Source: Lapidilactobacillus bayanensis (lineage in GTDB: Bacteria; Bacillota; Bacilli; Lactobacillales; Lactobacillaceae). Taken from it: a DNA stretch of 64,000 nt. Positions 17,354 to 25,601 of this stretch are shown one piece after another. A program made the position numbers and the translations under genes. The notes beneath the pieces were generated by a model. That model made no database searches. It was not told the DNA's origin and worked only from the letters and a program-made list of their open reading frames with translations. The stretch spans positions 46,947 through 110,946 of the forward strand of contig NZ_RHOX01000005.1 in NCBI RefSeq assembly GCF_003946695.1, in the 5' to 3' direction. Each line of letters opens with the position of its first letter. Position 1 is the stretch's first letter.

Positions 17354-18384
17354 TTGGTGTTTCGTTATATTTTACTGATTATAAATTGGATTACTTGAAA
17401 GAAGCAATTAGGCTAGGAGTTAAGGCAGTTTTTACAACAATTGTGATGCCAGAAGAAAGTTATGATGGTTCCGAATTCAAGCAAAGACTTCACGATTTTC
17501 TAGAGCTAGCAAACGAACACAATATTGAGGTAATTACTGATATTTCTGAGCGTATTTACGACAAATTAGGAATAAAATCAATTTTTGAATTGAAGAATCT
17601 TGGCTTTAGTAGTGTACGTGTTGATAGCGGTTTTGGTTCTGCAGATGAAATTAAAGAGTTGGCCGATCAATTTCAAGTTTATCTTAATGGAAGTCACCTG
17701 AAAGAGGAGACGTTAGCAAGCTATCAGTCTATCGGCACAGACATGTCACATATTTCAGTAATGCATAATTTTTATCCACGTGTCAATACCGGATTGCGTG
17801 AGGATATGTTCAACAGAGTTAATCGTATGTTTAAAAGGTATGGTTGCAGAATTGTTGCCTTTATACCTGGTGATAAGAATTTTCGTAACCCGGTATTTAT
17901 GGGGTTACCAACATTGGAGAAACATCGGGGTATTAATCCGTACGCTGCGTATTTGGAACTGAAATATTTGAATGTTGATGATGTATTTATTGGTGATACC
18001 GAGGCGGATTACAATACACTGAGCTTAATTCTGAAAAGTAATGAATCTAAAGTAACTGAGTTATCTGCTTATCTATTACCCAAGTATCGTTATCTATATG
18101 ATCAGGTATTAGATGTTCGCGATGATTTATCCCCAGACGTTCTTCGAATTCGCAAAATTGATAATCGTCAAATCGAACCTAACCATTTGCTCAATCGTTT
18201 AGCAGGCTCAATTACTATTGATAATAAACTAGGAAATCGATATGAGGGAGAAATTAACTTGATTAAACACGAGTTGCCAATGGAAAACAGTGTTAATGTA
18301 ATCGGTCATATTGATCCAGAATTGATTTATGTCTTGGATATTTTGCCACGCAACTCACAAGTTCGACTACGGCCCTTTATCTGA
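17350..18384 (+). CDS. mupG: MupG/DUF871 family 6-phospho-N-acetylmuramidase
   Basis: 344 residues. The start MIGVSLYFTDYKLDYLKEA and the following FTTIVMPEES are typical of the DUF871 TIM-barrel family, whose studied member MupG hydrolyses MurNAc-6-phosphate-GlcNAc after PTS import. A second C-terminal beta domain (VRDDLSPDVLRIRKIDNRQ) matches the family's two-domain layout. The ATG overlaps the upstream stop. It would supply MurNAc-6-phosphate to MurQ, which is frameshifted here. Function by family and context. Confidence 0.85.
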   Translation: MIGVSLYFTDYKLDYLKEAIRLGVKAVFTTIVMPEESYDGSEFKQRLHDFLELANEHNIEVITDISERIYDKLGIKSIFELKNLGFSSVRVDSGFGSADEIKELADQFQVYLNGSHLKEETLASYQSIGTDMSHISVMHNFYPRVNTGLREDMFNRVNRMFKRYGCRIVAFIPGDKNFRNPVFMGLPTLEKHRGINPYAAYLELKYLNVDDVFIGDTEADYNTLSLILKSNESKVTELSAYLLPKYRYLYDQVLDVRDDLSPDVLRIRKIDNRQIEPNHLLNRLAGSITIDNKLGNRYEGEINLIKHELPMENSVNVIGHIDPELIYVLDILPRNSQVRLRPFI

Positions 18385-18497
18385 TAAGGAGGTAATTATT
18401 CTGCTGACTTTAATGCAAATAATTTTCATTTTGAAGAACCATTTAGGCCTGTCATAGAATACTGTTGGTCTGTGGAGAATATTGATATTTTTTAATT

Positions 18498-18539
18498 GCA
18501 GGGTGATTTGTTAAACCACTAAATCGCGCTGCTTTTTTT
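18498..18539 (+). terminator. Rho-independent terminator of the MurNAc operon
   Basis: GCAGGGTGATTT pairs with AAATCGCGCTGC (one mismatch and one G-T pair), followed by seven T. Confidence 0.8.
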
Positions 18540-18613
18540 GAGGACGCAAATTGTATTACTAGTTGATTTGAGAGTCATCGAGTGCTGGATTTATAAATTA
18601 AGATTTGAAGTAG

Positions 18614-19402
18614 GTGATAACTATATTAACCAACGCTGTGTATTTTTTTATCGTGTTAGTTGCCAATACAATTGGTGCGATATCTGGCATGGGTGGAGGG
18701 GTCATTATTAAACCGTTGATGGATGCTGTCGCTCAGAGCCCATTAAGCGCAATTAATTTTTATTCAAGTATCGCAGTGTTCACGATGTCAATCGTATCAA
18801 CATATAAACAGATACGAAATGGTATTTCGGTGAAATGGATGGGAATTTCTGTCTTATCAGCTGGTTCCGTACTTGGTGGGTTAATCGGGGATAAGCTTTT
18901 TACTATATTACTTCAAAGTATAGGAGAGCATGGTACGAATCTGATCCAAATAGTTATCGTTATTATAAGTTTGATAGTGGCACTAATCTTTGTTTTCCCA
19001 AGTCATCTAAGACTAACCCAAGCGATGCGTTACATTATGTTAACTGTTAGCGGAATTTTTCTTGGTTGTTTATCAACATTGTTAGGAATTGGTGGCGGTC
19101 CAATCAATATGGCCATATTAATTTTTGTATTTAGTATGCCACCAAAAACAGCGACGGCTTATTCAATCGCAACAATCATTTTTTCACAGTTTGGAAAAAT
19201 AGTTGTTTCTATTCAGCATTTGAGCAGTCTCCATATTCAAATAGATGCATTGCCATTTATTTTAGTTGCGGCAGTTTTTGGGGGATATCTTGGTGCACTA
19301 TTGAATAAGCGCATACAATCCAAAACGATTCTTATTATTTATAGAATAGTTGTTGTATTTGTCATTTTGCTAAATATCTGGAACGGGATAAGAATAATTT
19401 AA
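18614..19402 (+). CDS. TSUP (TauE/SafE) family membrane transporter
   Basis: 262 residues with about eight hydrophobic segments in two related halves; each begins with a glycine-rich motif (GAISGMGGGVIIKPLMD near residue 22 and LLGIGGGPINMAILI near residue 155), the hallmark of TauE/SafE permeases. Studied members export sulfite, sulfoacetate or related small anions. The GTG start at 18614 has only a weak ribosome site, so a few residues at the N-terminus are uncertain. No neighbour reveals the substrate. Confidence 0.85.
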   Translation: MITILTNAVYFFIVLVANTIGAISGMGGGVIIKPLMDAVAQSPLSAINFYSSIAVFTMSIVSTYKQIRNGISVKWMGISVLSAGSVLGGLIGDKLFTILLQSIGEHGTNLIQIVIVIISLIVALIFVFPSHLRLTQAMRYIMLTVSGIFLGCLSTLLGIGGGPINMAILIFVFSMPPKTATAYSIATIIFSQFGKIVVSIQHLSSLHIQIDALPFILVAAVFGGYLGALLNKRIQSKTILIIYRIVVVFVILLNIWNGIRII

Positions 19403-19574
19403 TGTGCCCATTTAATGGTCACAACTATGTAAGCATTCTATCACAAGTTGGTTCTCATCAACCCATTTAAAGACTTTTAACATAGATCTAGAAGTGTTAC
19501 CTAAACCTACAGACTGCAGGTAAGATAACGCTTTTTTTGCTTTGATTCTTTATTGTAGTCCCAGAAATGAGTAC

Positions 19575-19606
19575 AAAAAGACCGGTTCCTTAGGATAAAG
19601 AATCGG
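19575..19606 (-). terminator. Terminator of the cyclo-ligase gene
   Basis: On the minus strand CCGATTC and GAACCGG form a stem around an 11-base loop, followed by TCTTTTT; about 50 bp after the gene's stop. Confidence 0.75.
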
Positions 19607-19656
19607 CAGTGGTTATAAAGCTTAGACGAAAAAATTGCTGATTGTCACGGTACTTC

Positions 19657-20226
19657 TTAATCAAATGACGATCTTTTAATTCCGTTAGCAGTAATTAAAA
19701 TTTGGATGGGGATATCATATGTTTCAACCGGCCACTCATTCGTAGCAAATACCATTGACTGTGGTACAAGTGAAACGGTTGTTCCAGAATATGTTTCTAA
19801 GAAACGGTCATAGTAACCGCCACCAAAACCAACTCGGTAATGACGATCGACAGTAAAAGCAATCCCCGGAACGACGATTAGGTCAACCTTCTGATTAATC
19901 AATTGTTTATTTAACGCCGGTTCTAATAAGCCAAATTTGCTTTTAATTAGTTGTTCTTGACTCTCAAAAGGTAAGAACACCATTTGCCGTTTCGGCATTA
20001 CTTTAGGAAGATAGACTTGCTTATCATCCGACTGAGCTTGTTCGATGATTGACGCGGTTGGGAATTCTATCGGACCGTTGATCACAGTAGCAATCGTCTT
20101 TGCCTGTTGCCATTCGGTCGTGGAGAATAGGTTCGTTAAAATCCGCTCGACTTCCTGTTGCTGAGCGTTGACAGGATCAAATTTAAGTCGAGCAAGTTGT
20201 TTTTGTCTAAAGCTTTGTTTATCCAT
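19657..20226 (-). CDS. 5-formyltetrahydrofolate cyclo-ligase
   Basis: 189 residues, normal for the family. The enzyme uses ATP to convert 5-formyl-THF to 5,10-methenyl-THF in the cytosol. Signatures are the N-terminal SFRQKQLARL (basic ATP-binding start), KQVYLPKVM, and the C-terminal VPGIAFTVDRHYRVGFGGGY followed by YDRFL, the phosphate and folate-binding loop. It stands alone, with its own terminator, and is divergent from pyruvate oxidase. Confidence 0.93.
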   Translation of the reverse strand: MDKQSFRQKQLARLKFDPVNAQQQEVERILTNLFSTTEWQQAKTIATVINGPIEFPTASIIEQAQSDDKQVYLPKVMPKRQMVFLPFESQEQLIKSKFGLLEPALNKQLINQKVDLIVVPGIAFTVDRHYRVGFGGGYYDRFLETYSGTTVSLVPQSMVFATNEWPVETYDIPIQILITANGIKRSSFD

Positions 20227-20563
20227 GGGTAATCTTCTTCCTTAAATTCAATAGTTGTCAGCGCATTTGTTTAGCAGAATTGGTGCTGCATGTTTCATAA
20301 ACACTAATTTTACAGAGTGTCTTGCGAATATAACTATAACAGATTAATAGATAATTTCAATTAGTGATACAGAACGTAACGAATAAATATAACAGATGAG
20401 ATATAATTAGAATGTAAATAAGATAGATATCGTAATAGTTATATTATATAAAATCGATTATTATATATTCATGAAGCGTTTTCAAGTGACTTTTGCAATT
20501 CAATTAATACATTAGCCATTTAATAATGCAAAAATTTCATATAACAGTTATGGAGGAATTAAA
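20227..20563. other. AT-rich divergent promoter region before pyruvate oxidase
   Basis: About 340 bp with several TATAAT-like boxes (for example near 20402 and 20440). At 20472 the sequence TGAAGCGTTTTCA resembles a cre site but is one base short of the consensus spacing. GGAGG precedes the oxidase ATG. I see no gene. Confidence 0.4.
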
Positions 20564-22309
20564 ATGACAGCAACAATTAGTGGTTCAGATGCTCTTTTAA
20601 AAGTAATCGAATCTTGGGACATTGATCATATTTATGGTTATCCTGGTGGCTCGTTTGACTCAACAATGAATGCCTTGCATAATCAACAAGACAAAATCAA
20701 ATTTATCCAAGTTCGTCACGAAGAAGCAGGTGCTTTGGCCGCTTCTGCTGATGCAAAATATTCCGGCAAAATCGGAGTTTGTTTTGGATCTGCTGGTCCT
20801 GGTGCCGTGCATCTATTGAACGGATTGTATGACGCTAAAGTTGATCGCGTGCCGGTTCTGGCAATTGTTGCACAAGTTCCATCAAAGAATATGAATATCG
20901 ACTTCTTCCAGGCTATGAATGAGGAACCAATTTTTAATGATGTGGCTGTCTTCAACCGCACCGTCATGACGGCACAGAGTTTACCTAAAGTTATCGATGA
21001 AGCAATCCAAGAAGCATATGAGAAGCGCGGCGTTGCTGTCGTTACGGTTCCTAAAGATTTTGGATGGGCACAAATTAAAGACAATTATGTTTCAAATGCG
21101 AGAACCCAAATCGAACCATATATCGTTCAACCAGATCCAGTTAAAATTAACGACGCCATTGCATTGATCAATGAAGCCAAAGGTCCGGTTATCTATTTCG
21201 GTCTTGGTGCTAAACATGCTCGCAAACAGTTAGAAGAACTTTCTGAGAAATTTAAGATGCCATTGATTTCGTCTGTTCTGGCTAAAGGAATTCTCGACGA
21301 AGGTTATCCGGCTTATATGGGTTCGGTGGGTCGAGTTGCACCAAAACCTGGAGTAGAAGCTGCAATGGCAACTGATTTAATTCTTTGGGTCGGAAATGAT
21401 GTTCCGTTTGCTAGCATTTTATTCTCTCCTAAGACGAAAGTTATCCAGATTGATATTGAGAGCTCAAAGCTAGGTAAACGACATCACAACGAGATCTCTA
21501 TTCTTGCCGATGCTAAAGATGCCTTACAAGCATTAATTGATGCTGGTGACGAACGTGAGGTAACACCTCTCTATACCGCTTGCCTTGAGAATAAAAAGAA
21601 CTGGCGTCAGTGGCAGGATTCATTTAATAACTCTAATGAAATGCCTGTTCGGCCAGAACCAATTTTTGATGTTTTAAATAAAGAAGCTGAACCTGACGCT
21701 GTTTTTGCAATTGACGTTGGTAATATCAATATTAACTTTGAGCGGTTATTTGATATTAAACATACTCAGAAATGGTCAACTTCAGGGAAATACGCCACAA
21801 TGGGCTGGGGATTACCTGCTGCTATTGCTGCCAAAACACTTTATCCAGATCGCGAAGTTTACAGCTTATCTGGTGACGGCGCCTATGCAATGCTTTGCGA
21901 AGAAATTTTAACGCAAGTGAAATATGGCTTACATGTCATCAATGTTGTTTTCTCAAACCAAACATTAGGGTTTATTGAAGCTGAACAACGCGATGACACT
22001 CACCAACCTTTATCCGGGGTCGATATTCCAGATACGGATTGGGCACAAGTCGCTGAAGGAATGGGAGCTAAGGGCTTCACTGTTCGTAACAAAGCAGGGT
22101 TCCAAGATGCGATTCGCGCTGCCAAACAGACAGCTTCACCAGTCGTAATTGACGTGAAACTCACGCATAAAATGCCGTTCACAACGCAGCACATGTTCTT
22201 AGATTCAGCATATCAAGACCAAAAGCAAATTGATGAATTCGTTGAGAAATATGATGCGCAATCATTGCGTCCATTACGTGAGTTCTTAAAAGAAGCAAAG
22301 AACAAATAG
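20564..22309 (+). CDS. pox: Pyruvate oxidase
   Basis: 581 residues, typical of Lactobacillus Pox/SpxB. The enzyme uses ThDP, FAD and Mg2+ to convert pyruvate, phosphate and O2 to acetyl phosphate, CO2 and H2O2. Visible are the N-terminal ThDP activator region RHEEAGALAASADAKYSG (Glu53/54), the FAD domain, and the ThDP motif SGDGAYAMLCEEIL ending in VVFSN. GGAGGAAT ribosome site. A 36-bp gap separates it from a FAD synthetase-like gene, so the pair is probably co-transcribed. It implies aerobic acetate formation and peroxide production. Confidence 0.95.
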   Translation: MTATISGSDALLKVIESWDIDHIYGYPGGSFDSTMNALHNQQDKIKFIQVRHEEAGALAASADAKYSGKIGVCFGSAGPGAVHLLNGLYDAKVDRVPVLAIVAQVPSKNMNIDFFQAMNEEPIFNDVAVFNRTVMTAQSLPKVIDEAIQEAYEKRGVAVVTVPKDFGWAQIKDNYVSNARTQIEPYIVQPDPVKINDAIALINEAKGPVIYFGLGAKHARKQLEELSEKFKMPLISSVLAKGILDEGYPAYMGSVGRVAPKPGVEAAMATDLILWVGNDVPFASILFSPKTKVIQIDIESSKLGKRHHNEISILADAKDALQALIDAGDEREVTPLYTACLENKKNWRQWQDSFNNSNEMPVRPEPIFDVLNKEAEPDAVFAIDVGNININFERLFDIKHTQKWSTSGKYATMGWGLPAAIAAKTLYPDREVYSLSGDGAYAMLCEEILTQVKYGLHVINVVFSNQTLGFIEAEQRDDTHQPLSGVDIPDTDWAQVAEGMGAKGFTVRNKAGFQDAIRAAKQTASPVVIDVKLTHKMPFTTQHMFLDSAYQDQKQIDEFVEKYDAQSLRPLREFLKEAKNK

Positions 22310-22345
22310 ATCACGCAATCAAGTAACCTGTAAAAAGAGAAGTGG

Positions 22346-22978
22346 ATGAGCTTGGAAATAAATAAATTAACTGAAGGCATGAACGATGAATTTGATTCAA
22401 CAACGCCCTGTGTTTTGGCATTGGGATTCTTCGATGGCGTTCATCTTGGACATCAACAATTAATCACACAGGCTAAGCAGGCAGCAATTCAAGCGCACTT
22501 ACCATTACATGTTTTAACACTTGATCGACACGCTTCGACATTGTTTAATCCTGACCGCCCCTTTCCTTATTTAACGACACTCTCCGAAAAGGCAAATTTG
22601 ATGGCCGCACTCGGTGTTGACCGATTATATGTTGCAACCTTCAATCGCGTATTTGCCAATTTAACACCACTAACATTCGTTAATCGTTACTTGGTGGGTT
22701 TGGGTGCACAGCAGGTTGTCGTCGGTTTTGATTATACGTATGGTCGTCGGGGTGCCGGTACGGTAAATAGTCTGCAGTTAATGAGTCAAGGACGTTTCAC
22801 CGTTCAGATTGTTGATGCCGTTACTTCAGAACAGCAAAAAGTTTCATCCACGCGTATTCGTGGCTTAATTATGGCAGGGCAACTTGATGAAGCAAGGGTA
22901 CTATTAGGACATGATGGTCAAGTTTTACACGATCATCGCCTGACAGAGATGCACGAATTTCAATCTCAGTTAATATAA
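22346..22978 (+). CDS. FAD synthetase-like protein (RibF N-terminal domain only)
   Basis: 210 residues. Normal bifunctional RibF is about 310: an N-terminal FMN adenylyltransferase and a C-terminal riboflavin kinase. Here only the first domain is present: LGFFDGVHLGHQQLI (nucleotide-binding HxGH-like motif), VVGFDYTYGRRGAGT and SSTRIRGLIMAGQLDEA (the STxIR motif); the kinase domain is missing and the frame ends cleanly. It should convert FMN to FAD if active. Placement right behind the FAD enzyme pyruvate oxidase suggests dedicated cofactor supply. Not a truncation scar as far as I can see. Confidence 0.85.
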   Translation: MSLEINKLTEGMNDEFDSTTPCVLALGFFDGVHLGHQQLITQAKQAAIQAHLPLHVLTLDRHASTLFNPDRPFPYLTTLSEKANLMAALGVDRLYVATFNRVFANLTPLTFVNRYLVGLGAQQVVVGFDYTYGRRGAGTVNSLQLMSQGRFTVQIVDAVTSEQQKVSSTRIRGLIMAGQLDEARVLLGHDGQVLHDHRLTEMHEFQSQLI

Positions 22979-23008
22979 AGTAAACGTCTATCCTATTAGC
23001 AGTAGTTG

Positions 23009-23836
23009 TTAATGCTGCTGCCGTCGAAATTCTGAAGGTGACATGCCCGCGTATTTCTTAAATTGACGATCAAAATTAGCGACGTTGCTATAGCCTAGCG
23101 TATAGGCGATGTCCGTAATGTTTTGATCTGACAATTGCAGTAACTTTTTTGCTTGGTTCGTCTTGATGAATTGGACTTCGTGAGAAAATGGCCGTTGGAA
23201 AAGTTGATGGCACAATCTTGAAAAATAGTTTGGTTCATAGCCAAAATGCGTAGCGGTTGAGTTTAAAGTCACCGTTGCTAGGTTATTGCGAATATAGTTC
23301 AGAATAATCGCGGTTTGATGAGCCTTAGGAATATGATGGGTCTCTCGTTCTGAGAAGTTAGACTCGATGACCATCATGGCGTTTAAGCGCCATCTAGACA
23401 GCTCTGTTAATAATAGGCGGACAATCATTTGCTGTTCGTATTTTAGGATGCTGTCTTGAGGGTTGGCTTTGATTAAGTGAGCTAATTGATCGCAATAATT
23501 GTTGACAAGGTCATGATCAATTCTGCGAAAGACAATATGGGTGTCATCATCAGTTAATAGCATCATTTCAATTAACTGATTGGAACCAACTTCCACATCT
23601 CGCGCAATCGGAACTTGGAAAAGTCGTACTTTGAAGGGAAGGTTGCTTGCTGGTGCGAGTTGAATTGGCTGCTCTGTTCGAATTAATGTAATATCTCCTG
23701 CTTGTAATGCAATATCTTTTTGGCCAATCGTTAGTAAACAATTAGTTTGCGATTCAAGTACAGCAAAGGGCATTTCGATGGTTGGCGCGAGAAGTTTGAT
23801 TTGTATCTGCTTCATTCCCAAATATGTGTTGAGCAA
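23009..23836 (-). CDS. AraC family transcriptional regulator
   Basis: 275 residues from a TTG that lies 9 bp after GGAGG. The N-terminal 150 residues are a cupin-like sensor region (QKDIALQAGDITLIRTEQPI), and the C-terminal 100 residues hold two helix-turn-helix motifs (ATHFGYEPNYFSRLCHQLF; ITDIAYTLGYSNVANFDRQF, the AraC signature). It is divergent from the PAS-apbE operon with 92 bp between starts, so it most likely controls that operon. Effector unknown. Confidence 0.9.
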   Translation of the reverse strand: MLNTYLGMKQIQIKLLAPTIEMPFAVLESQTNCLLTIGQKDIALQAGDITLIRTEQPIQLAPASNLPFKVRLFQVPIARDVEVGSNQLIEMMLLTDDDTHIVFRRIDHDLVNNYCDQLAHLIKANPQDSILKYEQQMIVRLLLTELSRWRLNAMMVIESNFSERETHHIPKAHQTAIILNYIRNNLATVTLNSTATHFGYEPNYFSRLCHQLFQRPFSHEVQFIKTNQAKKLLQLSDQNITDIAYTLGYSNVANFDRQFKKYAGMSPSEFRRQQH

Positions 23837-23860
23837 TTTGTCCGACCTCCATGTCTTGAT

Positions 23861-23887
23861 AAGTCTATATTAAACAATCACAAGTCT
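23861..23887 (+). promoter_or_regulatory. Direct repeat, candidate AraC-type operator
   Basis: AAGTCT occurs at 23861-23866 and 23882-23887, 21 bp apart (two helical turns), each followed by an AT-rich ATT. AraC-family activators typically bind such direct repeats. The site lies between the AraC gene and the PAS-apbE operon. Confidence 0.4.
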
Positions 23888-23928
23888 TAATTCAAAAGCA
23901 ATTTATGATAATGAAAAGAGGAATTTTT

Positions 23929-24564
23929 ATGTCTATGCCTGAATATGATGGTGCGTATATCAAAATGGATACTGGCCGTCTTTCATTAATTGAAGTTCAA
24001 CAAATATTTAGCTCGATTCCCTTTGAAATCGATTTAATTGATCGTGCTGATAAGTTTTCCTGGTATTCTAATAAGCCTAATCGCGAACATGTTCGTCACA
24101 CTTCCGAGCTTAATGAGAATGTAAAAGAATGTCATCCCGCTAAAGTTTGGCCGATTGTCAAGAAAATTATCGACAGTTTTAAAGACGGTAGCCGCGATTT
24201 TGTCGCTCGTCCTTTAACAATGCATGGACATCGCGTTTATATTCAATATTATGCCGTCCGTGATGAAGCTGGTAACTATCTGGGCACGATCGAGTTCACG
24301 GGTAGTGTGGAACCAATTCTGCAAGCTTATGAAAATGGCGGTTGGACGGATGCCTCGACAAGTGCTTCTAAGACAGATAGTAGCTCGCCCAAGGTAGATG
24401 CTTCTACCGGTGCATCTGAAGAAGAGAAAGTCACACAACCTGATGCTTCAACGGGTGCTTCTGAGGAAGAGGCCGCGCCTGCACCAGCACCTGATGCTTC
24501 CACCGGCGCTTCTGAGTCGAGTGCTAATTCTGATGCGCCTGGTCCTTTCAACTTCGATCTGTAG
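23929..24564 (+). CDS. PAS-domain protein with tandem flavinylation motifs
   Basis: 211 residues from the ATG at 23929 (AGAGGA upstream). No signal peptide or membrane segment, so cytosolic. Residues about 15-135 resemble the PAS_10 domain at the end of DUF438 proteins (CHPAKVWPIVKKII, YIQYYAVRDEAGNYLGTIEF). The rest is an acidic, Ala/Ser/Pro-rich linker with four repeats: DASTSAS (from Asp141) and DASTGAS (Asp157, 172, 189), spaced 15-17 residues. DxxTGAS fits the ApbE target motif, in which the last Ser/Thr receives FMN by a phosphoester bond. ApbE is the next gene. The C-terminus is PGPFNFDL. Predicted multi-flavin electron carrier; function inferred. Confidence 0.82.
   Translation: MSMPEYDGAYIKMDTGRLSLIEVQQIFSSIPFEIDLIDRADKFSWYSNKPNREHVRHTSELNENVKECHPAKVWPIVKKIIDSFKDGSRDFVARPLTMHGHRVYIQYYAVRDEAGNYLGTIEFTGSVEPILQAYENGGWTDASTSASKTDSSSPKVDASTGASEEEKVTQPDASTGASEEEAAPAPAPDASTGASESSANSDAPGPFNFDL
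24349..24513 (+). repeat. Four coding repeats of the DASTGAS motif
   Basis: 21-bp coding units at 24349, 24397, 24442 and 24493 encode DAST(G/S)AS. Synonymous codons differ between copies (ACC, ACG; TCT, TCA, TCC), so the peptide rather than the DNA is conserved. That argues for selection on the protein motif. Confidence 0.85.
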
Positions 24565-24565
24565 C

Positions 24566-25480
24566 ATGCAAAAGCGAGTAAAGACGTTACATGCACTGGG
24601 AACAAGAATTAATTTAACTGTCTTTGGTGAATGTGATAACGATCCTTTAGAAGCAGCGGCAAGATTGATTCAAACTGAAGAGAACCGATTAACTGTTAAT
24701 CGCCAGCAGTCCGAAATCATGGCAATTAATCACGCAGCTGGTAAAGAATCAGTCAGTGTTTCAAGTGCGACTTACCAGTTGGTTCGCCGTGCAGTAGCGG
24801 CAAGTCAAGAGGATTTTGGTTTTAATGCACTAATCGGTCCACTGGTGAAATTATGGAAAATTGGTTTTGCCGGTGCGAATGTTCCAGAACAAGCAGCAAT
24901 TGATCAGCGTTTAAGCTTGAGTCATTATCAGGATATCAGTTTAGACGACCAAACACATCAAGTCATGCTAGCTAAAGAAGGGATGGAACTTGACCTCGGC
25001 GGTATCGCCAAAGGTTTTATTGCAGACCAAATTCGCACACTCTGGCAAGCTTTTGGCGTTGAAGCAGGCATTATTGATCTGGGGGGCAACTTATTAACGG
25101 TTGGTCAATCCCCTAACAGATCGGATGGAGAATGGGTCATTGGTGTTCAAGACCCAGGGCTCAGTCGTCATCATGATCTCGGTGTCACTGTTTTACCAGC
25201 ATGTTCCGCAGTAACTAGCGGCATTTACGAACGCTTCTTGATTAAAGATGGTGTCAAGTATCACCACTTAATGGATCCACGGACCGGTCGGCCATTACAG
25301 ACCGATTTAGCAGGGGTGACTATTTTTACGCATGATTCAATTCAAGGTGAGTTAGAAGCTAAGCGATTATTTTTTAATGGTCATTTAACGAAAGATTGGC
25401 TTAAGGATCCCGATCATTTAGGCGCAGTTTTTGCCTATCAGGATGGCCATCATGTTTCGTTCGGTATGACGCTGTCATAG
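24566..25480 (+). CDS. apbE: FAD:protein FMN transferase ApbE, cytosolic form
   Basis: 304 residues from the ATG two bases after the PAS gene stop; there is no strong ribosome site, so translation is probably coupled. ApbE moves FMN from FAD to Ser/Thr of target proteins. Signatures are LDLGGIAKGFIADQI, IIDLGGNLLTVG, AVTSGIYERF and HLMDPRTGRPL (Mg2+ site). Most bacterial ApbE proteins are exported lipoproteins; this one has no signal peptide or lipobox, matching the cytosolic PAS target. An upstream in-frame extension (to 24398) overlaps the PAS gene and is not used. Confidence 0.93.
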   Translation: MQKRVKTLHALGTRINLTVFGECDNDPLEAAARLIQTEENRLTVNRQQSEIMAINHAAGKESVSVSSATYQLVRRAVAASQEDFGFNALIGPLVKLWKIGFAGANVPEQAAIDQRLSLSHYQDISLDDQTHQVMLAKEGMELDLGGIAKGFIADQIRTLWQAFGVEAGIIDLGGNLLTVGQSPNRSDGEWVIGVQDPGLSRHHDLGVTVLPACSAVTSGIYERFLIKDGVKYHHLMDPRTGRPLQTDLAGVTIFTHDSIQGELEAKRLFFNGHLTKDWLKDPDHLGAVFAYQDGHHVSFGMTLS

Positions 25481-25601
25481 ACGCGTTCGAACGAAAGGCG
25501 TACACTAAAAACCAAGAGAAAATGTGGCAATTAGCTTGTAAAAGAAGTCTAATAAAAGCCGCTCTTGGTAAACAATGACACCTGAAAACGGAGGCTTAAT
25601 C

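Noticed and set aside
20472..20484. cre site upstream of pyruvate oxidase
   Set aside because: TGAAGCGTTTTCA is one base shorter than the consensus spacing; I mention it only as a near match.
24327..24605. Antisense frame with regular SEAPVEAS repeats
   Set aside because: It is only the reverse reading of the DASTGAS coding repeats; the + frame has PAS similarity and a ribosome site.
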